64,000 bases of DNA, from positions 930,001-994,000 of the forward strand of contig JBANDB010000013.1 of the NCBI GenBank assembly GCA_037576215.1. The letters run 5' to 3'. The notes beneath the pieces are model-generated. The model ran no database searches. It was given only the letters and a program-made list of their open reading frames with translations, and was not told where the DNA came from. Both the position numbers and the translations under genes were made by a program. Shown piece by piece: positions 45,683 to 55,599 of this stretch (positions are counted from its first letter, which is position 1; each line of letters begins with the position of its first letter). The DNA is from Armillaria gallica (lineage: Eukaryota > Basidiomycota > Agaricomycetes > Agaricales > Physalacriaceae).

Positions 45683-46889
45683 GGCTGAGGTATTTTAGGG
45701 TCGAAAAAAGAGTATCCAATGTCGTTGGAAAAGGGCGAGCAAAGGCAAGAGCAGTGAGCGCGAGTTGAGCCAAAATTCAAGTTGAGCGCAAGACGCGACG
45801 GCAAGTAACGTCATTACCGGTCCGGTTCTTCCATACTCACGTGTACTTGAGGGCAGGTTTTTTTGAACGCATTTCCCTGGCATTTGCCAATTGAAGCTTT
45901 TTGCGCATCACGACACGAATATTACGGCGTTCCCCATTCGACCGTGCCGTGTAATGCTACCTACTGACATACCTACAGCAGTAGCCATTTGTTTTACCGC
46001 TTCTCGTCAAACGACAACTTGGCACGCCATTCTTTTCCAGAACGCTATCCTGGGCGGCCAAGGCCTCTGCGTGATAAGACGCCTCGCTGGCAAAAAGCGG
46101 AACAGAGTGTTGGAGGTACAACCTACCGTGGTGGCGCTTGACCGAATGTTACAAAGATTTCTAGTGAGTTACCTCGGCCGTCGAGAATTGTCTGACCACG
46201 GTGACTTATCCGTAGATATCTTTCCTGAGTTATATCCATGGGGATAGTCCCGCTGAAAATATACAAGCTGCACAAATCAATCCATAGTACATACGAAGGC
46301 CTTTCCAAGTTGGACAAGTTGGACCTCGCTTTCTGTTCCAGGTTGGCAAGGTTGTTCACGTCAGGTGGATTTTGGCTACGACCGTAAGCGTATGTCTTTT
46401 CTTCATGATTTCAACCGAATCTCAATCCCCCCTGCAGTCCTTACATGACACATCTAGTCAGAACGCGGTCAGTCGGACACGTAGATAGCCGGACGCGTTT
46501 GACATAGTCGAGAATTCTCATGGCGCAGAAGGTCTACATTCCAAATGACTTTTACCAGTAAGTCATATGGATAAAATTTAGGAACAAACTAGAATTTTCG
46601 CTGCTATCAATTTTACGGACTTCGTTGCGATGGACATGTGGACCTGAGCGTTGACGTCGACCCGGTGGAAGGGTTGAGATATGTCTTTACATCTTATTAA
46701 GAGTCAGACTTAACCCGTTTCTCTATAAGCTTATGAATGATCAATGAAGTCTGATTTTTTACTTTCGTCGCATATGCTGAAGTAGACCTTTCAATTTTAG
46801 GTGCTGGTGTTATCGTAATCACATGAAACCTGACAAGAAGTTCGACTCTCCCATAGCCAACGATCTTCAACCCTATTTCTTATCCAGCC
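45683..46889. other. Divergent intergenic region between family copies 3 and 4
   Basis: No gene is recognised. A + frame at 45891-46247 (118 aa) and a - frame at 46123-46359 overlap each other, and neither has protein-like features that I can name. Confidence 0.45.
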
Positions 46890-47707
46890 ATGTCTAAAAT
46901 ATCAAAGAAACCGTTCATCAAATATAAGTGTCCAACCGCCCTTGTAAGTTGTCGCAAATATAGAATTCCTTTCACAATTGAAATTCAGATTATCGCAGTG
47001 GTACCTTGGTACCTATGGTGTATTTATCTTATTTTCATCTTCCTGCTATTGCATTGGAGTCGAGAAACGAAGGACATCGTCTTTGGATTCTTGACTGGCG
47101 TTATATTCCTCGGCCTCTGGACTGTGCTGGCGGTTGAAGATTTCGCCCAAGACGCCGCGCTCAAGGTGCGCTTTCATCATGTCAAGTATGAACAGTTGCT
47201 GATGTTTTCTACAGCATATTGGACTGCAGTTTCTCCAACTAAATGCATATATAGAGGGTCTGCGCGTCGCCTTCCAAGCAAGCGCCAGGGAGGCGGAGGC
47301 ATTTTGGCTTTGCTCGTCAACCCTCACTTTGTACGTCCACCAATAGCAGCCGTTGGACATCATCTAAGAGGCATGTGTCAAGGCAATGTCTCGCGTCGAA
47401 GCAGAAAGCAGAAGCGTTGTACTCTGCGGCATGGATCACGGCCGCGCGCGAGTCTGTTGCACAGGATTTCATCCAAATCTCACTCGATCTGGTTGCACAG
47501 GCACGGAGGATACAGGCCATTGTAGAGAACTATTTCGCATTTAGGGTATCATTGGCAGCCACTAGGACGCAGGATCAACTGCAAGCCGCCCAGCAGTGGG
47601 TGAATTTGGTCAACACGGTGTATCCACCCATTGCCGCCGACCCAGTCGATGAAGATTTATTGTGGTTGGACGAGGAGGCGGCCACAGCATCCATATCTGA
47701 AGAATGA
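46890..47707 (+). pseudogene. Unrecognised three-exon membrane protein family, copy 4 (one-base frame shift)
   Basis: Exon 1 encodes MSKISKKPFIKYKCPTAL, followed by GTAAGTTG. Exon 2 holds two membrane stretches (WYLWCIYLIFIFLLLHW and FGFLTGVIFLGLWTVLAV) and ends DAALK before GTGCGCTTTCATC. Exon 3 starts FLQLNAYIEGLRVAFQASAR and continues to TLTLYVHQ, then meets TAG. The family sequence resumes in another frame at SSKRHVSRQCLASKQKAEAL. Comparison with copy 1 shows one extra base between TGTACG and GGCATG (46 against 45 nt). The tail ends DEDLLWLDEEAATASISEE. It is a pseudogene unless the base is a sequencing error. Confidence 0.68.
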
Positions 47708-48289
47708 TACTCAATAAGAACATGTAACACTCTTATTCAATACCTTTGAACTCGGAAATAGGGTTTAATTTATTGTCGTGTCGCCATTGACTCAGACTGG
47801 AAGCCTTCGGAGCTGGAGAAACGCGCATATCAATATTTTAAGAGCTAATTTTCCCTTTTCTTAGATACGGTGACATATGTAGATTTCTACGCTGTTTGAC
47901 GGACTCGGAAACGGCTCGAGTCCCGACTCAACGCGGTCTTTACTCAAAACGCGCGGAAACGCCTGGTTCTTACAGGGATGAAGGCTGTACGAAAACGATA
48001 TTATCTCTGTGTTTTACATATGTCAATATCGTGAGAAGGAACAGCGTCAGGATTTTAAGATCACGAGAAATTTGGCTCCATGGAGAAGTACCGATAGAAG
48101 GCGCCAATATTAACCTACCTGAGATCCCGAGATGCTATTGTGTGATGAATATAAGTAGTGTCACTGTTGTGGCTATGAAATGCAGAATCCAGGAGACTTA
48201 GAAAATTTTCCTCTACGACACAGGCGGACCGGGAGGCCGATACCTTCGATCACGATGCACTCGTTCCTTCTTTCTTTCTTTCCACCACC
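47708..48289. other. Intergenic, no gene seen
   Basis: Promoter side of the F-box-like gene. A TTTCTTTCTTTC pyrimidine run directly precedes its start codon. Confidence 0.5.
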
Positions 48290-49257
48290 ATGGCCAGTCC
48301 CGACTCGGAGCTTCCTGCGGAGCTCATTGAAGCCGTTGTTTTAGAATTTTGGTACTCAGAGAACTCTTCAAAAGATCGTATTACTTTCATGAAAAGTTGC
48401 CCTCTCATCAACAACCTCTGGAAAGAGGTCTTTGCTCGAATTTCTTCCCGCGACATCTACGTTCCAACGGTCGCATACCTCGTCTATCTCAGCACTATCA
48501 TTCGCACCAATAGCTCCCTAGTCTACTGCTCTGATCTCCCCCACTGCGTCCGTACGATCACCTGCCATGTCGACCTCACCGAAACTACCAACGACGCCGC
48601 TATGGAACCCTACTCAGTACTGGCCAGCTTGCCCAATCACTCCGGCTTTCGCAGATGTTTTCCGAATATCGAGCAAATGAACTTCGAGGTCAACTACCGC
48701 ATCCGAGGCGGATGGCACGAGTCCATACTCTGTCACCAACAACTCATCCGGACTCGAATATCCATAACTCTCAACCAGGTGACGACCCAGCTCAGTGTCC
48801 TACCCGTCGATTGGCATGTCATTGCGGAGAATCCAGAGGTCGATAACATTCGCGGCGTCGTTGCTGATGTTCACTGGGACATCTTCTTGAGGGAGGCCAC
48901 TCTGGCTGTCGCACCAGGAACGCTGTGTTGTATCAGAAAGGATCCGTTCAAGGAGACGGTATTGAACTCGAGATATGTAGGCGGTCTGCTGCATTTCCGA
49001 GGACAAGCTCTCCTTGTCGAAAGAATGGGTGATGTGCGACGCATCAATTACTACTTCCGGAAGGCTGCGCCAAAACCTTCGGGTAAGAGGCGTTTCTTAT
49101 TTTCTCATTCTGTCAAATTGATCATTTGTACCAAGGTTTGTGGAACTTCGTCGGTGAAGTTTTTGAGGATGCCAAGGGAGTGGTCATCCCTCCTGGATCC
49201 GTCTACTCGTGCTGGAAGACTATCTTGGGCGAGGCATCTGGACAACGAAAGCTCTGA
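48290..49257 (+). CDS. F-box-like protein of the basidiomycete type, two exons
   Basis: The first exon (264 codons) starts MASPDSELPAELIEAVVLEF, a degenerate F-box-like beginning. CPLINNLWKEVFARI and leucine/aromatic-rich segments with CVRTITCHVDL follow, as in the many mushroom F-box-like proteins thought to recruit substrates to SCF ubiquitin ligases. The intron 49083-49135 joins in phase 1 to GLWNFVGEVFEDAKGVVIPP and a stop at 49257, giving about 304 residues. A second version of the last exon lies downstream with a compatible acceptor. The function is inferred from general resemblance only. Confidence 0.7.
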
Positions 49258-50158
49258 GTTGCTTTCACGACAATCGCTCCCCGTACCAGGTCAGCTGGAA
49301 AGTACCTTGTATGACGTGACTAACAGGGCAGTTTTATTTAGCCATACTTCGATTCCACCCTTGAATCCCTATGGAGGGCATCATTTCACCCTGCAATCAC
49401 CTCTCACCTTCTTTATATTTCTGCTTTTCGATGATCCCTAGTTTCATGGCTCTAGTCTGGCTGAACTCTACTTTCAGGTCTCTTCATACACGCAACCAAA
49501 TGACCTACTTTCTTGTGCATTTGTCCCTGTCAACCGTAATCTGTTTTTGTTCGCTCGAGCTTGTAATTCTGACTTTCCAAGCATCCATAATTCAATATGA
49601 ATAATCTCCCCCGATCATCTGTATCTAGGTTTATGGAAGCTCATCGATGAACTATTCGAGGATGCCAAGGGAGTGGCCATCCCTCCGGGTTCCGTTTATT
49701 CGTGCTGGAAGACTATGAGGCTTCTGGACAACGAAAGTTCCGTGTCGCTTTCGCGACAATCGCTCCTTGTACCACGTCAGCTGGAAAGAGCCTTGTATGA
49801 CGTGGTTATCAGGGCGGTTCTATTTACTTAGATTACGCTCGTGCTCTGCCGCAAGTTCGTCTTCTTGCAAGTACTTTCGCCTGTGTAAAGCACCATCTTA
49901 CCCTGCAATTACCTCTCTCCTTCTTCATATTTCTCCTTCTCGATGCTTATCGATGATCCCTAGCTTTATGGCTCTAGGCTGGCTGACTCTGCTTTCAGGT
50001 CTTCATACACCCAATAAAATGACCTACTTTGTTGTGCATTCCCCCATGAACTGTAATGTGTTTCTGTCCGCTCGAGCTGGTAGTTCAGACTTTCCAAGCA
50101 TCCATGATGTGATAAGAATAATCTCCCACGGCTTAACATACTCATCAGTAGCACCTAG
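49136..50158 (+). repeat. Tandem duplication of the last exon and 3' flank of the F-box-like gene
   Basis: Unit 1 (49136-49628) and unit 2 (49629-50158) have a period of 493 bp. Both start with GTTTRTGGAA directly after an AG acceptor and contain GAGGATGCCAAGGGAGTG. Unit 2 is in the same phase, so splicing of exon 1 to 49629 would give an alternative C-terminus. In that version a 7-bp deletion changes the frame after CWKTM and the protein ends at VLFT. Confidence 0.8.
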
Positions 50159-50631
50159 TTCGGCATTTTTTGGTTGTCGAAGTCGCCGCTGTATAGAAGC
50201 TTTCGTTTGGAACTGCATTGGTTGTTGCAACGATTCTCTGCTGTACTATAAAAACACCTGCTCTGCTTAATGTCGGCTCGAAGAATGCTGAAATAACCTC
50301 AGCTTGATTGGGTAGTTTGCGACGTGATAGGAAATCTGTTCGCCACTCCACTCGGAAATGGTGTGGAGTTGAGCGGCCGTTCAATGTCCGAGGCGAACAT
50401 ATGTGTTCTACTCGCTCTACGTTGCTTCCATGGTTTATATGTAGCCTCAGGTAACAGCGAGAGCCCATCCCAGGCCCATCCAAATTAAATTAAGTCCCTT
50501 CCGGCAATAGCCGGTCCGTTCCACCACGTGCTCGCATAAATTGGGGAAACTCGAATCCGATCGCTCCTGAGTACTGACCACCACCATCGGAATTCCGTTC
50601 ACAATCTTCCTTTTCTTCCCGAAGCAATACC
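50159..50631. promoter_or_regulatory. Upstream region of the aldolase gene
   Basis: No coding sequence is seen. It must contain the aldolase promoter; no clear TATA box is visible close to the start. Confidence 0.4.
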
Positions 50632-51462
50632 ATGGGCGTTCTTGACATCGTTCCGGTAAGTGCTGTAGCTGGTCGATGCTGGTCATCGATGATAACGACG
50701 ACCACAGGCTGGCGTTTTGACTGGCGATAATGTCCGCAAAGTTTTTGAGTATGCAAAGGAGAACAAGGTACGCCGGATAGCGCTTGATTTGACGCATATA
50801 TGCTGAAGTTTCGTGTAGTTTGCCATTCCTGTGAGTATCCTGCAGCTGCCGGTCGATATCTGTACTCATCGCCGGTATTCACCGTATAGGCTATCGTGAG
50901 CTGTCCGTTCATATCTTATTTCATAATACTCATATTTACGCACATAGAATGTAACCTCGTCCTCGACTGCGAACGCCGTGCTGGAGGCTGCCAGGTAGGC
51001 CTAGCCATGGCCGTATCCAACGGTGATTTGCTCATCGCTACTGTAGGGACATCAAATCGCCCATCATCATCCAGGTTTCCCAAGGCGGCAGTGCCTATTT
51101 CGCTGGCAAAGGCCTAGCCAACGACAAGCAGCAAGCTTCTATTGCTGGCGCAACAGCTGCCGCGCACCACGTTCGAACTGTAAGCAAGGCTTATGGCGTG
51201 TATGTTTATTCATTAAAACTTGTCAATCTCCATCTTAATATGCCGTCCCAGGCCGGTCATTCTTCACAGTGACCACTGCGCCCACAAACTCTTGCCCTGG
51301 TTTGATGGTATGCTCGAAGCCGATGAAGCCTATTTCAAGGAGCACCAGGAACCCCTTTTCTCCTCCCACATGCTCGACCTCTCTGAGGAACCAAAAGAGG
51401 AGAACATCGCGACTTGTGTCAAGTACTTCAAACGCATGGCGGCTATCGGCCTGTGGCTTGAG

Positions 51463-51494
<32 letters not shown>

Positions 51495-52079
51495 TGGTGT
51501 CGATAACACAGGTGTTGACAATGCCAGCCTCTACACCCAACCAGAGGACATCTTCGATGTTTACGCTGCCCTCAGTCAGATTTCCCCTAACTTCAGTATC
51601 GCCGCCGCCTTTGGTAATGTCCACGGCGTCTACAAGCCTGGAAACGTCCGCCTTCAGCCTGGACTGCTCGGACAGCACCAAGCATATGCGAGCAAGAAAC
51701 TGGGCGGAAAAGCCGAGAAGCCTTTGTTCCTCGTTTTCCACGGCGGTTCTGGATCCACCAAGGAAGAAATCAAAACCGCTGTGAGCAGCGGCGTTGTCAA
51801 GATGAACGTCGACACGGATACCCAGTTCGCTTATCTGGCCGGTATCCGGGACTTTGTCCAGAACAAGAAGGGCTACCTCCAGACCCAGGTTGGTAATCCC
51901 GAAGGCGCTGACAAGCCTAACAAGAAGGTGCGTACCTCTGTTGATGATAGTGATTCTGCCGGGATGTTAATTTGAGCGCGCAGTACTATGATCCTCGTGT
52001 GTGGGTGCGTGAGGGTGAGAAGACCCTTGTTCTGCGTGTCAAGGAAGCCTGTGAAGACCTCGGCAACGTTGGTGCGTAA
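50632..52079 (+). CDS. FBA1: Class II fructose-1,6-bisphosphate aldolase
   Basis: The spliced protein begins MGVLDIVP|AGVLTGDNVRKVFEYAKENK|FAIP|AI|NVTSSSTANAVLEAA and is complete at about 355 residues. It cleaves fructose-1,6-bisphosphate to the two triose phosphates in glycolysis, using zinc. Visible are ILHSDHCAHKLLPW with the zinc His and catalytic Asp, EMEIGITGGEEDGVDN, AAAFGNVHGVY, VFHGGSGS and VKMNVDTDTQFAYLAGIRDF, all class II signatures. Exons are 50632-50655, 50708-50767, 50819-50830 (12 nt), 50890-50895 (6 nt), 50948-50994, 51047-51200, 51252-51927 and 51984-52079. The two micro-exons are required to rebuild the conserved FAIPAINVTSS. The gene looks fully intact. Confidence 0.95.
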
Positions 52080-52897
52080 CCGGTCCATGTCAGTCCCACG
52101 GTGTTGGCTCACCGTCACACAGGTCGTCTTTGAGTGGTTGCAAATGAAGGGAAAATAGAAGCAAGTGTATTCGAGAATGTAATGTTAATTCGCCCCGTCA
52201 AGTATGCTCTTTGATTTAATGGAAGAATAATGTTCCACGGATGATTGTTGACTGAGATGTCCGTGTTCGTCTGTTTCGTGGTGTATTGGTGCGAAGAAAA
52301 CTCCTCTACTGTTTGACGTCAAGTCTAAGGATGGGAAAGTTTTCGGTTGGCGTGGGTGTTCTGATTCGTGACGAGTGTGTTGTAAATCAGACGTATTGGC
52401 TACTGACCATGCTCGTCCTCCCTGTGAACCTGTTGCACTTGTGAAGGATGTTCTGTTGACACTCACAATTGTGTTCGCATGACGAAGTAAAACAGTTTGT
52501 CACACCGGCAGGGTACCATTGATGACAGGCTCTATAACGTTAGCTCAGATACAGCAAAAGAAGTACAGGGCTCACAAAGTCCATCATAGGTGACGACACA
52601 CCGATATTCGCGATGAGCAGCGTGCTGGCGAAGTCTAAAAACACGTTTTTCTGGACGCCGCTGGGCGTGTTTTGCCTTCGATATGCAAGCCTAAGAAACG
52701 TCAGAAATGACCGGCATGTGTATGTAGTGAACTGAAGGGTCCTTTGAGCGCAGCTTCCATGCGTGTGAGAGTAGTGAGGGTATTTGTTGCGGCTAACGGA
52801 CAAAGGTTGTCTTGTGTGTCGTCAGAGGAAGTGCTTATCTGCACGGGGCTATCTGTCATAATAATAGTCATTAAATGCAAAATGATACAGGTATACG
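52080..52897. other. Convergent intergenic region, no gene seen
   Basis: 3' flanks of the aldolase and of the ARM-like gene; only short unassigned frames. Confidence 0.5.
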
Positions 52898-55117
52898 TTA
52901 ATCAACATCATCAATACCACCAAATGACGCATGACCAGGAGGTGGAGCAGGGCTCGGCGAAAAGTTGAATGCAAATCCGCCAGAGCCGATTCGGAAAGAC
53001 TGCGTTGAAGAAGCCGGCTGCTGAGACTGTTGTTGTTGCTGCTGCTTTTGCCGTTTCTTATCAGCCCTCAAAGCCATCTTCTTTCGTTGAATCTTCGCAA
53101 AGGACGAGAGCGTGTTCAGGGCGTCGCTCACATGCCTCTTGCTTGGTCGATCCGAGATCCTACGAGGGCACGTCAATCAACGCTAGCGCAATCAGTTAGT
53201 GACAGAATCCCCGACCTTGCCTGCATAGCCTCGCCCACATCATGCGCGCGCAGGAAGGGCATGAGTTCCGTCGCTTTCGCATAGATCTTGGACAAGATGG
53301 GCGCCCCACCCTTGATTGAGTTGGTGACCTCGATCCAGCCATCGAACCGCTCCCCTAGCGGCGGCCTCAGTTCCTCCCTGAGGTCCTCCAAATCAGGGTC
53401 GGTCGGATCCAGGTCCAAGTGACCTAAGAAATCCGGATCCTCACCCTCTTCGATCCCAGGTGCGGGGATACCCATCATCATGGCGGCGAACGCGACAGCG
53501 TGGAGGGGTGCGGAGGAGGGCGTGATGACATCGTCCACCCATTGTTCAATCCTGTCGCTCCGCTGCTGCGAGGAAGAAGATAGCTTGAGTATCCGCTGCA
53601 GTTCGTCCCTGTGCACAGTATCCTCGACGCGGCAGAAATTTGAACGAATGGCGGAACGTATTGCGCTAACCAAGTCTGTCATTTCTTTTTCAATTATTTG
53701 GAGGGTGCGAGTGCGAAACAAAGGGGACTCGGAGAGCATGAGGAGGGCGAGTTGGAGGACTGGAGCGTCGCGTGGGCGGAGGAGCGACGAATAGGAATCG
53801 AGGAGATCGAGAATAGCAATGGTATCGTTCTCGGCCGTGTAGATTTCTAGGGCCGCGGCAAAAGTGTCAGAGCTGTACCCGGCGATTTGAGACAGAATGT
53901 CAAATAGTTCTTTTTGTGTTTCGACTGGGTTGTCAACACCTAGTCCTTTGAGGATGACATACAGTTCTCGTGAAGGTGCAATCTCAAATATGCTGTGTAG
54001 GCGCTGTTGGACAAATCCTCGTAAATGCAGTCGCTGTCGGTCGATTTGTTGTGACCAGTGGCTGGCATGGAGACGACAAGAGCACTGGACGCCGTCAGTA
54101 TCGAGTTCGTTTTCTGATTTATCGTCGTCGTCGTCGTCGTTGTTGTAGTCTTCCCACTCTTCATCTTCGCCGTCGTCATCTAAGGCTGGGATCGTAGAAA
54201 CGATAATCTTTGATAGCATGGCTCAACGTACCATTTGCGCCCCCCTGGAGCAGCCGCACCAATGACTTCCACCCCATCTCTTCTTCGATATCCAACAGCA
54301 TTTCGGGTATTTGTTTTCTGGCCTGACGCCCGCCGGAAGCAGAGAAAGACACGAACAGCTCTCTCCACATCCACAGTAGTACCGTGCTGATATTATGCGG
54401 TCCGTGGAACAAGAAACGTTTCACAATTTTGCCGTTCGTCCGTTTGAGGCATATATCGACTTCGTATGTCTTGATGGAGCACTGGCATCTGTTTGGACGC
54501 GTCAAGCAACTATCACGCAGCACAGGCAACACGTACCCTCCAACTCTGGACCCATCATCAAGCCTCTCCAGTACATCAGCGATAAACAACAGACATTGGT
54601 GAGCCTGACGGAAGTGGACACAGTACTCGTAGATGACGACCCATATGGTGGAGAGCCACACCGAAATGTTGTCGATAATCTCCGTGAGCAGCTCGTCGCG
54701 GTTCGACCTGTCCTTCACGAAGGAACACTTGGCATCGCGTGTGAGGTCGGCGAGCAGGCCATTGATCTCTTTCTTCTTGCCCTGCAGATCCAAAAGTGGA
54801 ATCAAGGAGTGCCGTTTCCGAAACCTCGAGGCATAGCACACGACTGGATATAATTAAGGTAATTTCAGCTCCCTAGGACGCCACGAACGTACCTCGCCTG
54901 GCCTTCCTCCTGGGTGCAGAGTCGAGAATGTACTTGAGATTTGCTTCGACAAGTTTTCTTTGAGACTCTGGTGGCAATGAATCGTAGATTTGGATGAGCC
55001 TGTAGGCGGTGAGCTACATAATAAAACGGGCGGCAGCAGCAGCATACCTGGAGCTGGGTAGCGTGGCAGGCATGTACGGTGAGTGTAATAAAAATGAAGT
55101 CGAAGAGGTGACGGCAT
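52898..55117 (-). CDS. Conserved hypothetical protein, ARM/HEAT-like, acidic middle and Gln-rich tail
   Basis: The exons join in frame: LTAYRLIQIYDSLPPESQRK, then a long helical part (ADLTRDAKCSFVKDRSNRDE, ISVWLSTIWVVIYEYCVHF). An acidic linker follows across an intron (N|DDDGEDEEWEDYNN, run of Asp). Next comes a second helical part (LYVILKGLGVDNPVETQKEL), and a last exon with KKRQKQQQQQQSQQPASS ends GGIDDVD. The amphipathic helical repeats suggest an ARM/HEAT-type scaffold. I do not recognise the family. The start is unclear: MPSPLRLHF at 55117 is not in the main frame, so an upstream exon may exist. It is divergent from the proline-rich gene. Confidence 0.68.
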
Positions 55118-55599
55118 ACCTTATGCCCAAGTTAAGAAATAAATTATTATTTTATCACGTGATCGTTACGCGGGGGAAGGAGCTTTTATGTTTCTTCCTT
55201 TTCCAAGCTTTTGTGTTCTACATCTTGTTCTGTTTTTGTCAAGTTTCTTCCACCCCTTGCCCTGGTAACCAGATTCTCCAAGTTCCTTGTACTCTACAGG
55301 AATTCTGCTGCCATTATTGAGGCAAGGAATCAAGAGATATGCGCAAATCAACAAGATATCAAAGCACCGGATCAGGCGGTTGTTTCGTTCCCAGATATAG
55401 CCTCAGGGTGCCTCGAGGCTGACTGCCATTCGTGGTTGCCGACCTCGTTGCCTTCTGGAGGCGTCATCCTGTCTTGGACACGAGGGAAACGCGCGTAGCT
55501 CAACTGCTCGCCTAAAGACTGGACCTTTGTTGTGCGGTCGATCCTGAATCCTTTGTTCCCATCTCATCCTGGCCCCCCTGGACCATTGTTTTTTGTACA
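55118..55599. promoter_or_regulatory. Divergent promoter region, ARM-like gene and proline-rich gene
   Basis: No coding sequence is recognised. The first exon of the ARM-like gene could lie in the left part. Confidence 0.35.

Noticed and set aside
54395..54853. 152-codon plus-strand open frame inside the ARM-like gene
   Set aside because: It is antisense to well-joined exons of the minus-strand gene and is a shadow.
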